A DNA stretch of 64,000 nucleotides from Caldithrix abyssi DSM 13497 (GTDB lineage Bacteria; Electryoneota; AABM5-125-24; Hatepunaeales; Hatepunaeaceae). The position numbers and the translations under genes are program-made. Under the pieces are notes generated by a model. That model had not been told where the DNA came from. It saw only the letters and a program-made list of their open reading frames with translations, and searched no databases. Shown here piece after piece: positions 36,114-46,900 of this stretch. The stretch covers positions 124,001-188,000 of the forward strand of contig CAMBDS010000001.1 in assembly GCA_945865405.1 (NCBI GenBank), written 5' to 3'. The first letter of the stretch is position 1. Each line of letters starts with the position of its first letter.

Positions 36114-36943
36114 CAACGAAAGTCGCCATCGTCGGCTACGGTAGGGTCGGGAAAGTACTGCTGAAAGCGTTGCCGCTTGCCGGATGGGAAGTTGCGGCGT
36201 TAGTCACCCGGCAGGAAGTGCAAGGTACAAAGTGCTCAGTGCTCAGTTCAATCAAAGACCTGCCGGACGATGTTGGCCTCGTAATTCTCTGCCTGAGAGA
36301 CAAAGATATTGCTCAGGCTCTCCTCGATATTCAGAAATCAGAAATCAGCAATCAGAAATTTCTTTGTCATACGGCAGGGCCTCAGTCGGCAGAAACCCTC
36401 GCCCCGGCCCGCGACAAGGGTTGGCAAGTCATGTCGTGGCACCCGATGCAGACGTTCACGGGTGATGACGATGTCAGCATCCTGCAAGGCATCACCTTCG
36501 GGATCGACGGCGACGAGACGGCAGTTCTGGTCGGGGAAAGGCTTGCCCGCGACCTTGGTGGAGTCCCCTATAGAGTGCCGCCGGAGCTACGCCGCGAGTA
36601 CCACCTTGGGGCGGTGATAGCTTGCAATTTGCTGATAGGTTTGGTTGGGGAGGCGGTGGAGTTGCTGAAAAGTACCGGTATGGATGAGGCGCGAGCTTTG
36701 CAAGCCGTCACTCCCCTGATGCAGGCGACAATCGCCAACATCGCAAGGAAAGGCTTGACCGAATCGATCACGGGCCCTGTTTTGCGGGGGGATACTGCGA
36801 CTATCGAACGGCATCTTGAAACGCTGAGGCAATTTCCCGAGGCGGAGAAGCTCTATGGGTTGTTAAGTCTGGCTTTGGTTAAGAGGTTGGGGGATGATGT
36901 GGATCGGGGCGCGTTGAGGGAAATGTTGGAAAAACAACAATAA
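36110..36943 (+). CDS. DUF2520-type Rossmann-fold protein
   Basis: MTTKVAIVGYGRVGKVLLKALPLAGWEVAALVTR; VMSWHPMQTFTGDDD; C-terminal helical domain. Confidence 0.75.
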   Translation: MTTKVAIVGYGRVGKVLLKALPLAGWEVAALVTRQEVQGTKCSVLSSIKDLPDDVGLVILCLRDKDIAQALLDIQKSEISNQKFLCHTAGPQSAETLAPARDKGWQVMSWHPMQTFTGDDDVSILQGITFGIDGDETAVLVGERLARDLGGVPYRVPPELRREYHLGAVIACNLLIGLVGEAVELLKSTGMDEARALQAVTPLMQATIANIARKGLTESITGPVLRGDTATIERHLETLRQFPEAEKLYGLLSLALVKRLGDDVDRGALREMLEKQQ

Positions 36944-36956
36944 GGGAGCAGGGTTA

Positions 36957-37712
36957 ATGTTTACTCCCGAAGAACGCGCACTCTTGCGCACCGACCTCCT
37001 CAAACGCGCCACCAACGACCCACGCATTAGTGGTGTTGCCATTACTGGATCTGCGGCAGTCGAACGCGAAGACCAGTGGTCGGACATAGATCTTGCTTTT
37101 GGCATCAACGATACCGCCGAATTGTCGGAAGTCCTCTCCGATTGGACGGCGTTTATGTACAATCGGTATCTCGCCTTGCATCATCTTGACGTCGTTTCCG
37201 GGGCGTGGACTTACCGTGTTTTCCTCCTCCCCAACACTCTGCAGGTCGATCTCGCTTTCGTGTTTGCGACAGAGTTCCGAGCCTTGGCGACTACGTTCCG
37301 CCTCATTTACGGAACTGCAAATATGCCCCGGCATGCTTTGCCGTCGTCCCCATTAAACCTCATCGGCCTTGGTTGGCTTTATGCACTCCATGCACGGAAC
37401 AGCCTTGCGAGACAAAACTGGTGGCAAGCAGAATACATGATCAGTGGAATCCGCGACCATGCGCTCGCGTTAGCCTGCATTCGCCACGGTCTCCCTGCCG
37501 TCCACGGTCGCGGAATAGACTTACTGCCCAGCGAAGAGGTCGGGCATTTTGAAGGTTCACTTGTCCAAAATCTGAGCAAAACCGAACTCTTGCGGGCGTT
37601 CCAGTTCGTAACTCGAAGACTACTCAGCGAAATCCGAAGCGTGGACGAGGAACTCGCCGGACGTTTAGAGAAAGTGCTAACATTTCTGACCGAAGATGAG
37701 GTGACAGGCTGA
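36957..37712 (+). CDS. Nucleotidyltransferase-domain protein
   Basis: GVAITGSAAVEREDQWSDIDLAFGI (GSxx..DxD). Confidence 0.75.
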   Translation: MFTPEERALLRTDLLKRATNDPRISGVAITGSAAVEREDQWSDIDLAFGINDTAELSEVLSDWTAFMYNRYLALHHLDVVSGAWTYRVFLLPNTLQVDLAFVFATEFRALATTFRLIYGTANMPRHALPSSPLNLIGLGWLYALHARNSLARQNWWQAEYMISGIRDHALALACIRHGLPAVHGRGIDLLPSEEVGHFEGSLVQNLSKTELLRAFQFVTRRLLSEIRSVDEELAGRLEKVLTFLTEDEVTG

Positions 37713-37766
37713 AGTCTGTCGTACCGGAACACGCTGAAGCGGTGAACTCTGATCTGGGATGCGGCC

Positions 37767-38045
37767 CTATGTGGAAGGTACTCTTCCATCGACAAGCGGT
37801 CCAACAGCCAGATCCTCGTCGATCAATGGCCAATGGATGCCTATTCCCGCCGGTAGCAACCTCATGCGAATTCGCTCATATTGCTTGGCGACAGCCAATG
37901 ATGGCGAACACTCTGCCCAAGGGATCAAGTAACTGCCTACATTGGTCACGAGAAACAGTCCCTCCTTGCGAGGTGTCGCACGTGAGGCTCGGACATGGGG
38001 CAGTCCGGTAGTCCTGACTCTGGTTATTTGTGGTATTTGTTCCAT
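37767..38045 (-). CDS. DUF2442-type protein
   Basis: ERIRMRLLPAGIGIHWPLIDEDLAVGPLVDGR resembles the DUF2442 GIHWPxLDEDLSVxxLL motif. Confidence 0.6.
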   Translation of the reverse strand: MEQIPQITRVRTTGLPHVRASRATPRKEGLFLVTNVGSYLIPWAECSPSLAVAKQYERIRMRLLPAGIGIHWPLIDEDLAVGPLVDGRVPST

Positions 38046-38270
38046 TCGTCCTCGATAAGGTCAAAATGTTGCTAGATGATCTCTTTGACTTCGCGCTTCT
38101 GGGCAGGAGATCCTAAGATGAAAATAGACCTCCTCGATTTCTCGTCTTTCAGACCGAAGCCAATACTTTGCAACGATTTCAGCTTTCTCCGCATGAATGT
38201 GCATCGGTTCGTTGCCTTCATTAAAGAAAAAGAAAAATCGCCAGCCTTTGACTAATAGTATTGTTGGCAT
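38024..38270 (-). pseudogene. DUF4160 gene disrupted by frameshift and stop
   Basis: MPTILLVKGWRFFFFFNEGNEPMHIHAEKAEIVAKYWL.. then another frame reads GSPAQKREVKEII*QHFDLIEDEWNKYHK, the expected C-terminus, interrupted by TAG. Confidence 0.65.
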
Positions 38271-38286
38271 TGTTTGTCATCGCCCC

Positions 38287-38649
38287 CTACTTAAGGAGAC
38301 TCGCTGCGATCTTCTCCAATTCCTGGGTTACAGGATTGACCTTGAGAACCATAGACTCGAGCGCCACAACTCCGAGAATCGGTTCTGCGTTCTCCGGACC
38401 GAAGACCACTCGCCCGGCGGTGATTTTCCCCATCACTTCGATACGCACAAGCCCGTAATCGAAGACGACTTGACGCCCGTCTGCCAATTCGTAGAGCTGC
38501 TGACCGACCCGCTGAACACCCGCCTCCACAAGTTTCGACGCCGGGACGACGCAATCAATAGCCCCGGTATCAACCAAAAACTGGGCAACATAGGGCTTAT
38601 GACCGTTCTCGAATGACCGTAATGTGACTTCAGAATATGTTGTTCCCAT
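38287..38649 (-). CDS. Clan AA (retropepsin-like) aspartic protease family protein
   Basis: AQFLVDTGAIDCVVPASKLVEAG..ILGVVALESMVLKVNPVTQEL. Confidence 0.75.
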   Translation of the reverse strand: MGTTYSEVTLRSFENGHKPYVAQFLVDTGAIDCVVPASKLVEAGVQRVGQQLYELADGRQVVFDYGLVRIEVMGKITAGRVVFGPENAEPILGVVALESMVLKVNPVTQELEKIAASLLK

Positions 38650-38703
38650 TGTAGAGTTTCTTTGATAGTTTTGTTGGTGATTGTTTCCGCCCTCCAATAC
38701 CCC

Positions 38704-39951
38704 TCACACCCCATACATCTCGATAATTTCCTTCTTCCCCTTGCCGAGGATGCCGTACTTCGTGCCGACTTTGCGGAAAGCCTCACCGGCGATGTCGAGG
38801 TGGCGCTGGTCGTGAGCCGCTGAGAGTTGCGTGCGGATTCGCGCCGCGCCCTTCGGGACTACCGGGAAGAAGAAGCCGACCGCATAGACGCCTTCGGCGA
38901 AGAGATCGCGGGCGAAGTCCTGCGCCAGCTTGGCGTTATAGAACATCACCGGCACAATGGGACTCTCGCCAGCCTTGATGTCAAGCCCGATCTCAATCAT
39001 CATCTTCCGCCAGTAGTTCGCGTTCCACTCAAGCTTATCTCTCCGTTCCGTCGAACTCATCACGATCTCCATCACCTTCAAGGCTCCCGCCACTATCACC
39101 GGGGCAACTGTGTTGGAGAAAAGGTACGGCCTCGCCCGCTGGCGGCACATTTCGATGAACTCGCGCTTGCCACTGACGCATCCACCCGAAGCCCCGCCCA
39201 ACGCCTTGCCAAGCGTCGTCGTGATGATGTCCATCTTCCCAAAGACTCCGCAATGCTCATGAACACCTCGCCCGGTTTTGCCGATAAAGCCCGTCGAGTG
39301 AGACTCGTCCGAGAAGACCATTGCATCGTACTTTTCTGCCAACGCCACTATCTCGTCAATCTTCGCCAGATCGCCATCCATAGAAAAGACGCCGTCGGTG
39401 ATGATCAGGCGAAACCGCTTGTCCTGATGCTCCTGCAGTTTTTCCTCGAGGTGCCCCATGTCCGAATGCTTGAAGGTGTCCGTCATAGCTTTGCAGAGCC
39501 GCATCCCATCGACAATCGACGCGTGAACAAGCCTGTCGGCGATCATCACGTCCTGATCGTTCAGGATTGCTTCAAAGACACCCGCGTTGGCGTCCATGCA
39601 CGAGGGGAAGAGCAGGGTATCCTCTGTCCCAAGGAACTCCGTCAGCCGCTCCTCAAGCTCCCGATGGATGTCTTGCGTCCCGCAGATGAAGCGGACTGAC
39701 GACATGCCGTAGCCCCGACTGTCGAGACCGGCGTGAGCCGCGGCGATGACTTCGGGGTGACTCGATAGGCCGAGGTAGTTGTTGGCGCACATATTGATCG
39801 CTTTTCTGACGCCGGACCCGGCCGGAAACTCAACCTCTATATCAGCCGCTTGCGGCGAATGAATGGTGCGCTCTTCCTTGAACAGACCCGCCTCGCGGAT
39901 CGTTTCGATCTCACTCTGGTAGAATTGACGCGCCGCCGCGGAGAAAGCCAT
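38704..39951 (-). CDS. kbl: Alpha-oxoamine synthase, glycine C-acetyltransferase-like
   Basis: NMCANNYLGLSSHPEVIAAA..MSSVRFICGTQDIHRELEERL..DIITTTLGKALGGASGGCVSG..RPYLFSNTVAP..GFFFPVVPKGAARIRTQLSAAH. Confidence 0.85.
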   Translation of the reverse strand: MAFSAAARQFYQSEIETIREAGLFKEERTIHSPQAADIEVEFPAGSGVRKAINMCANNYLGLSSHPEVIAAAHAGLDSRGYGMSSVRFICGTQDIHRELEERLTEFLGTEDTLLFPSCMDANAGVFEAILNDQDVMIADRLVHASIVDGMRLCKAMTDTFKHSDMGHLEEKLQEHQDKRFRLIITDGVFSMDGDLAKIDEIVALAEKYDAMVFSDESHSTGFIGKTGRGVHEHCGVFGKMDIITTTLGKALGGASGGCVSGKREFIEMCRQRARPYLFSNTVAPVIVAGALKVMEIVMSSTERRDKLEWNANYWRKMMIEIGLDIKAGESPIVPVMFYNAKLAQDFARDLFAEGVYAVGFFFPVVPKGAARIRTQLSAAHDQRHLDIAGEAFRKVGTKYGILGKGKKEIIEMYGV

Positions 39952-39955
39952 CAGC

Positions 39956-40210
39956 TTACTTCTTCAATTTGTTGACAAGAGCGACGATTCCCTTGACCGT
40001 ATCGAAGGCTTCAGGTGAAGCTTCAACATCCGGGATCGTGATTCCGTTTTTCTTTTCAATGAATCGCTTAAGCGAGATCATTGAAAATGAATCGACGATA
40101 CCACCCGAAATCAGCGGCGTCGTCGCGGTCAATTCGCGGTCGTCATCTGCTTCGATGTATTCGTGTTTGATGTAGTCGATAACAGATCGTGTCAGTTCGT
40201 CCAAATTCAA
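39956..40210 (-). CDS. Acyl carrier protein
   Basis: GGIVDSFSMISLKRFIEKKNGITIPD; Ser in DSFS is the presumed phosphopantetheine site. Confidence 0.85.
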   Translation of the reverse strand: MNLDELTRSVIDYIKHEYIEADDDRELTATTPLISGGIVDSFSMISLKRFIEKKNGITIPDVEASPEAFDTVKGIVALVNKLKK

Positions 40211-40227
40211 CCCCTTATGTTGTTATC

Positions 40228-41475
40228 CTAAATACTGCCTTCTCTTTGTGTGCCAAGTGTTTCTGATTCATACGCAATCTCGCCGTGCAACGAGAGATCA
40301 AGCCCAGTCTCTTCCTCCGACTCTGAGGTGCGGACAGGAGTGACTAAATCGATACCCTTCAGCATCAACCAGGTGAACCCGAACGCATAAATAGAAGAAA
40401 CCACTACGGCTACAAGTTGAATGACGAAGAAGCTTGCGTTGCCTTTTAGTAGTCCGTCAGCTCCCGCAGCGTTAACCCCTTTGTCGGCAAGAATCCCGAG
40501 CAGGATGATGCCGATCATTCCGCCAACCCCATGAACTCCCCAGACATCCAACGCATCGTCCCAGCCGAGTTTGTTCTTCAGATTGACAGCGTAGTAGCAG
40601 ATCGCTCCAGCCAGAATGCCGATTATTGCGGCACTCGTTGGCGTTACGAATCCGGCACAGGGAGTAATTGTTGCAAGGCCTGCAACTGCTCCCGTTAAAA
40701 AGCCGAGAAATTTGGGCTTTTTCTCGCTCATCCATGCAAGGAATAACCAGGTTGGTCCGGCAAATGAAGCAGCGATGTCAGTGTTCAAAAATGCGAGCCC
40801 GGTGACGCCATCGACGGCGAGCTGGCTCCCGGCATTGAAGCCGTACCAGCCGAACCAGAGCAACCCGGTCCCCAACGCTACCAACGGGATGCTGTGAGGA
40901 ACCGCATCTCCGACGCGCCTCCGACCAACAAACAGTACCGATGCCAAGGCTGCCATTCCGGCGATATTATGGACGACAATTCCGCCTGCGAAGTCAAGAA
41001 CTCCCATCTTGGCGAGTAACCCATTTCCCCAGATCATGTGGACGAACGGGAAATAGACAAATGTCAGCCACGCCACGAGAAATATTAGATATGCAGGGAA
41101 TTTTACCCGGTTGGAGAATGCACCGGTGATGAGCGCCGGAGTGATGATGGCAAACATCATCTGATAAGCCATAAATACGAACTCCGGTATATTCCCCTGA
41201 CCAAAGGAACATACTGAATTGAGCGTGACCCCAATCAGAAAAGCTTTGTCAAGGTTTCCGATTATGCCGCCTTCACCACCACTAAAGCAGAGCGAGTAAC
41301 CGTATGCCCACCAGATAATCGTCGTGATACCCATCGAGACGAACGACTGAATCATAATCGTCAAAACGTTCTTTCGGCCAACAAGTCCGCCGTAGAAAAA
41401 GGCGAGACCTGGCGTCATCAACATCACCAGACTGGATGCGATCAGCATGAACGCTGTATTACCTGTATCGAACAC
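40228..41475 (-). CDS. amt: Ammonium transporter
   Basis: MLMTPGLAFFYGGLVGRKNVL.., TFVYFPFVHMIWG, DFAGGIVVHNIAGMAALA, DALDVWGVHGVGGMIGIILLG. Confidence 0.96.
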   Translation of the reverse strand: MFDTGNTAFMLIASSLVMLMTPGLAFFYGGLVGRKNVLTIMIQSFVSMGITTIIWWAYGYSLCFSGGEGGIIGNLDKAFLIGVTLNSVCSFGQGNIPEFVFMAYQMMFAIITPALITGAFSNRVKFPAYLIFLVAWLTFVYFPFVHMIWGNGLLAKMGVLDFAGGIVVHNIAGMAALASVLFVGRRRVGDAVPHSIPLVALGTGLLWFGWYGFNAGSQLAVDGVTGLAFLNTDIAASFAGPTWLFLAWMSEKKPKFLGFLTGAVAGLATITPCAGFVTPTSAAIIGILAGAICYYAVNLKNKLGWDDALDVWGVHGVGGMIGIILLGILADKGVNAAGADGLLKGNASFFVIQLVAVVVSSIYAFGFTWLMLKGIDLVTPVRTSESEEETGLDLSLHGEIAYESETLGTQREGSI

Positions 41476-41749
41476 TGTGAACCTCCTTTGTGATTATTGG
41501 AGTCGGGTGAGTTTCGATTGAATTATGTGGTTGCTGTGACTCTTGAGTAATTTTTCAACCTTCAATCTAACAATCAAATGTGGGTAGCGCAAATGCTATC
41601 AGATAATCTTAACGGGATGTATTGGGAGATCACCCCTCCAAAACCACTACCGCCCCGGCTGTTGCCATCTACGTCGAGATACTGGTGCTTGCCGGAATTA
41701 AGTAGCAATTTTGAGTTTGTGATCGCAAAATAAGTTTGGGCAGGATTCA

Positions 41750-42244
41750 CTATTGAGCAATTTTGTCGCTGAACTCGATGTAAGAATCGCGGCCAAAATT
41801 TAGTTTACCCTTATTCACACCAATGGGCCAATATCCAATTTTTGGTGTTGCCGGGAGACTCCAGCGTAGCACGTTAGCAATAATTGCTTTCTCCTCCAAT
41901 ACAACCTGATAGTTGCGAGTTGGATCAAAATTAACTGTCCATTGAATATTCGAGCGATTTGTGCGCTCTCCTCTCGTTCCGTCGAGAATCACAAAATCGG
42001 GTTGGTTACTTCGAATTGTCTTTCCGTCTTCACGAATTGTAACCTCTATTTTGAGCGGATTTCCGAATGTGCTGAGATTAAAGTCCTCCGCTCCAAATTG
42101 TACACGCAATAGCTTAACAACATGAATTGCTGCTATTCTTGGGCGAGTGGGATCATTTTTTTCGATTTCTTCTTTGCCATTTTTACACGCAAAGCCAAGA
42201 AACGAAAAACAGACGAGTACTAAGATTCGGAGTGCGGTTTTCAT
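41750..42244 (-). CDS. Hypothetical lipoprotein
   Basis: MKTALRILVLVCFSFLGFACKNGKEE lipobox. Confidence 0.55.
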   Translation of the reverse strand: MKTALRILVLVCFSFLGFACKNGKEEIEKNDPTRPRIAAIHVVKLLRVQFGAEDFNLSTFGNPLKIEVTIREDGKTIRSNQPDFVILDGTRGERTNRSNIQWTVNFDPTRNYQVVLEEKAIIANVLRWSLPATPKIGYWPIGVNKGKLNFGRDSYIEFSDKIAQ

Positions 42245-42303
42245 TGTATCCCCGATTTTGTTTTTGTTAAGTGATCGATTAATCGAACGATAATATACGC
42301 TTC

Positions 42304-42669
42304 TCACCCCTCCAAAATCACTACCGCCCCTGCGGTCGAGCCGGTATGCGTCAGCGAGAGATGTACCCTTGAAATACTCAACCCTCCAATGATAATAACC
42401 TCAATGCCCGTGACGCGAAGGCTCGGATTACCAGCATCATCAAGCACCACCTCGATAAGTACAAACTCGCCGGGAGTGCGTGCGCCGGTACCGATAGCCT
42501 TGAAGAACGCCTCCTTGGCGGCAAAGCGTGCGGCAAGGTGTCGCTCGGGATAACGCTTCCCGTAACAATATCTGAGCTCACTGTGTGTGAAGGGGCAACT
42601 CTTCGCACCATCCTGATAATCCCGAAATCTTTCGACTTCGATCAGGTCGATACCGACTCCGATAATCAT
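42304..42669 (-). CDS. acpS: Holo-[acyl-carrier-protein] synthase
   Basis: MIIGVGIDLIEVERFRD..ERHLAARFAAKEAFFKAIGTG..HLSLTHTGSTAGAVVILEG. Confidence 0.92.
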   Translation of the reverse strand: MIIGVGIDLIEVERFRDYQDGAKSCPFTHSELRYCYGKRYPERHLAARFAAKEAFFKAIGTGARTPGEFVLIEVVLDDAGNPSLRVTGIEVIIIGGLSISRVHLSLTHTGSTAGAVVILEG

Positions 42670-42716
42670 CTTCTCTCCTTAACGAGTTTGGCTTCGTGAT
42701 TCACGCGGCGAATCTA

Positions 42717-42908
42717 TTAGACACTCGGAACACCGCCCCGCGTGAACGCATAGTACAACACATAGAGCCAGCTAAGGATCCCGTGAAAGATCGCCCAGAG
42801 GATCGAATGCGACCGCTCCCATGAGAGGATCATCGCCAGAGCAGATCCCATCGAGATGCCGCTGGAGAAGAAACAACCGCTCCGTTTTTCCCACATAATT
42901 TTTTCCAT
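42717..42908 (-). CDS. Small hypothetical membrane protein
   Basis: 63 aa with a hydrophobic segment; in line with neighbouring genes. Confidence 0.35.
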   Translation of the reverse strand: MEKIMWEKRSGCFFSSGISMGSALAMILSWERSHSILWAIFHGILSWLYVLYYAFTRGGVPSV

Positions 42909-42928
42909 TAATTTTGTTTATCCCTGCC

Positions 42929-43636
42929 TTAAGTAGTTGATCGATCCCATTCCGATCCGGTATTCCCAGCCTTCCCGACTGCCTTCGCATCGAGAGTGCC
43001 GCTGGCTTCAAGGAGTGCGTCATGCACAAGACTACCGATTGTTTTTGCACTGCTATCTAACTCTTTGCCATCCAACGGCAGTCCGATTCCGTGGTGTTCG
43101 AGTAAGAATTGAGCCTTGGCGTAAGGCACGTTCAACCGCTTGGCAATGCGGGTAAGGTCAGCATGTTTCTTTACCGCTTCTTCAACCTGTTCACGAGTCC
43201 TGTTTACTATTTGTGCCGGTTTTATCCTAAGCGACTGGAGCCGGGCGTAGGCCGTCGCCATTCCGGTCCCCCAGATTTCGGCGGCTTCTTTAACAGTCGG
43301 TGGTTTTTCGCCGAGCATTCTCCGCCATTCCTCACGTTTGATTTCGAAATCGGTGATGATGTTGAACTCTACGGACAACTGCCGGGCGTATTCCCGCGTT
43401 ACCCCCAAGTTCTGTGCTGCTTCAGTCACTGATTTCGCGCCAGTGAAGCCTTGCACTACTTTCAACATGCGGTCAAGAGCCTTTTGGTGTTTACTGATTT
43501 TCTTGTTGATTGCGTCTAAGTTCAATTGCGATTTACTCGTGTTTCGTTTTGCTAAAAAATGTGTCCACCAGCCGCCCATCTTCATCATTGCCAACCTTGC
43601 CAACGAAGCGGGTTGACTTGCCCGGAGGCGCAACAA
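42929..43636 (-). CDS. Hypothetical protein with several helix-turn-helix-like segments
   Basis: SVTEAAQNLGVTREYARQLS; TVKEAAEIWGTGMATAYARLQ; LTRIAKRLNVPYAKAQFLLEHH. Confidence 0.45.
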   Translation of the reverse strand: MLRLRASQPASLARLAMMKMGGWWTHFLAKRNTSKSQLNLDAINKKISKHQKALDRMLKVVQGFTGAKSVTEAAQNLGVTREYARQLSVEFNIITDFEIKREEWRRMLGEKPPTVKEAAEIWGTGMATAYARLQSLRIKPAQIVNRTREQVEEAVKKHADLTRIAKRLNVPYAKAQFLLEHHGIGLPLDGKELDSSAKTIGSLVHDALLEASGTLDAKAVGKAGNTGSEWDRSTT

Positions 43637-43877
43637 ACTGGCATGCAGTCGGGACAGGGCCTCCGCCGATGGTGAGTGATTGGGCGACGTCGCCCTATTT
43701 GCCTTTGTCTGGAAAAGGCTTCAAAATTGAGAGATAGTCGGCACAACAATGCCCGAACCCGAGGATATCTTCCTTTTGAGTAACTGACATCGATCCGATT
43801 TGGGAGATTGTCCTGATCGAGATCGTGCTTCCCAGAGGTTTGAGCCAAAATTCGTTCGCTATTCGTGACCGGAAAAC

Positions 43878-43906
43878 TTGACTCTGGGCGATAATCTAAG
43901 TATAAT
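43878..43906 (+). promoter_or_regulatory. Sigma70-like promoter
   Basis: TTGACT - 17 nt - TATAAT, followed by AAGGAG at about 43942 and ATG at 43957. Confidence 0.7.
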
Positions 43907-43956
43907 ACTTTATTGCTGAAAATCCCAGAAATCTGACCATCGAAGGAGCCTCTAAA

Positions 43957-46900
43957 ATGCGCCCGCTTATTATTATCGCCACAGTTGTAACACTGGCCAC
44001 AACTCCCGCGCTGTTTGGCCGTGTGATCAATGTCCCTGATGACTTCGAGACAATTCAGGCGGCAATCGACGATGCCGCAGTGGATGAAGTCGATACAGTG
44101 ATGCTCGCAGACGGTAACTATCGCGGAGCAGGTAACACCAACCTTGCGATCAACCGCGAATTGGTGCTGACGTCCGAAAATGGCGCACTCGAGACTACTA
44201 TTGACTGTGAAGGCGCAGAAGATTCACGGACAATTTTCGCCACGACATCGGTAACAATTTCGGGATTAACACTGACTAACGCAACGATCAATGGCCTGAG
44301 AGTCGAAAACGCGCAACGAATGTTGATCGAGGACTGCCGGTTTATCGCCAATGAGGGGAGCTATGCCCAGCAATCAGGTGGTGGAATTCAGCTTCGGACA
44401 TGCGTCGGTACAATCCGAAACTGCACCTTCGAAGGCAACACAAATATCGGTTCGGGTGGAGGGATAGTCTTCAACACTTCTCAAGTTTCGGTTGAGGGCT
44501 GTTTTTTCATCGATAACCACGTCGAACGCTTCGGTGGTGCATTGTTGATTACTAATGCCAGTACTGTTGAGGTTTTTAACAGCCTTTTTGAAAGAAACAC
44601 CTCAGGAATTGATGGCGGGGCAGTGGCGCATTCGCTTGCTTCGAACAGCACAATCTCATTTTGCACCTTTATTGACAATGTTGCCACCGGTATCGGTGGT
44701 GGACTTTATAAGGGCTCAAATTCTAATCCGACAGTGATCAACTCGATATTTTGGGGAAATCAGGCAGAGCGGGGAGATCAACTTGGTGAAAACATCCCTG
44801 AGAATGGCGGGAATATCGCAATCAGTTACTGCATTGTCGAGGGTGGTCCAGATGGCGGTGACGGGAACGGCGCAGGAGCTTGGGATGGCGATGAATTGAT
44901 CGACGAAGACCCGATGCTGACTGATGGCCGTGAACCGATCTGGGGAATGAACGGTTACTATCTCGACCAGGGTGAGAGCCCGGCGGTTGACGCTGGTTCG
45001 GGCGAGGCAGATGATCTTGGGGTCGGGGGGCTGATGACCAACCCCGAATTGCGGGTCGATACTGATCGAGCTGACCTCGGCTTTCATTACTGGATCGGTT
45101 GGTACAACATTTTCGGCAGGCTCTACGGTCGTGTGCTTGACCTTGAGGATAACTCGCCACTTGAAGGCGTCCGGGTCAGCACATCCCTTAATCAGGCGAC
45201 TATCACTGACGAGGATGGCAATTGGGAGATCGCCCAGGCTCATATCGGGTTGTTCGACGTTGCCGCCAGTCTCGCATACTACCACACCTCCAGAGTCGAA
45301 GATCAGGAGTTGGCAGAAGATGACGAGCTTGAGCTGATAATACGCCTTGCCCATCCCGAATTTCGTGTCGATGCAGAACAACTTGCGGCCGAAATCGGCT
45401 TGGATGATACCGCTTATGTTTCGTTTAATCTCTACAATGACGGGAACGGGCCGGTAAGATGGAGTTCCTACACCAAACTTCGGGATGAAGATAACCTTCC
45501 GCCTTGGGACGCTCTCCAGACATATCCCGCAGGTGACGAAGTCGGGGATACGAGAATAACTGGCGTAGCGTTCGATGGGGAAAATTATTACATATCAGGA
45601 GCTGACGGGAACGCACCCAGCAAGATTTATGTGCTCGACGCGGAAGGCAACCAGACCGGCGAGTTCCTTCAGCCCGGCTCGGCGCGTTTCGGGATGAGAG
45701 ATTTGGCGTGGGATGGGGAGTTGCTGTGGGGTATTTCTGATGCTGATGTTATCGGCTTCACGACAGATGGCGATTCGATAACCTCATTTCAAGTTCCCGA
45801 AGACCCAAGCTACAACATAACCTATGACTACGACAACGAACTTTATTGGGTCAGTTCCACCACCAGGGATTTTTTCAGTTATGACCGCGATGGAAATCAA
45901 GTCTCAAGCGTCGCTCATGGCGCAATTAGAAGCTACGGACTTGCCTATCGTGCAGATGACCCGGACGGCGCAACAATTTATGTTCACGGCAATACAGCTC
46001 AAGACCCCGGGCCACAAGTCTTCAAAGTCAATCCGACTACCGGGGAAATAACCCAATTAGTTGTCTTGACTGACAAACTTCCGGCTAATGCAGGTGCAGA
46101 GGGTATTGAAATTATCGATGGACTTGACCCTTATGCATCATCCATGCTGGCAATCTACAACTGTGCTGACGGCGACTTGTTCAAGATCTGGCGCCTCAAT
46201 GTCCGGGATAGTTGGTCGCAGATAGAGCCTTCTGAGGGTGTGATCGAGGGTGGGGAGTCGGTGGAAGTCAACCTGCGGATGATTTCGAAAGGCTTCGACG
46301 AGGGTATATTCCAGGCTGAAGCGCACTTTGCCTTCGACGCAAGAGGCGACAGCCTGATAGTACCAATCGAAATGCAAGTAGTGGCTGGCGATGTTCACGC
46401 AATCAGAACAATCCAAATGCCGGGTGGCTGGAGCCTTGTTTCGACACACGTTCAGCCAGATAATGCCGACATTGAGTCGATTATGCAACCTCTGCTTGAT
46501 TCCGGTAAGTTGCTCTTTATGAAGGACACAGAAGGGCACATTTACGCGCCACGCATCGAAAATCCTTTCAATAATATCCAACCATGGGACGTTGTGAAGG
46601 CCTACTGGATCAAGCTTAACAGACCCGGAGAACTTCAGATCGAAGGCGTCACAGTACAGTCAGACTTGCCGATAGGACTAAATCGAGGTTGGAACGGAGT
46701 CGCCTACCTGCCGAGGGTTGTGATGGACCCGAGTCGGGCTGTTGGTGGGATTGCAGGGGTTCTGGAGGTCGTCAGGGATGGTATGGGTAATTTCATGTTG
46801 CCGCGCTACAACTTCAGCAATCTTCCACCCTGTCGCCACGGATCGGGATATTTGATCCGGGTCAGCGAAGCGACTGAATTGATCTGGGGAGCAGTACCAC

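Noticed and set aside
38827-39699. 290-aa plus-strand ORF opposite kbl
   Set aside because: Shadow ORF; His/Arg-rich composition and complete overlap with a confident enzyme.
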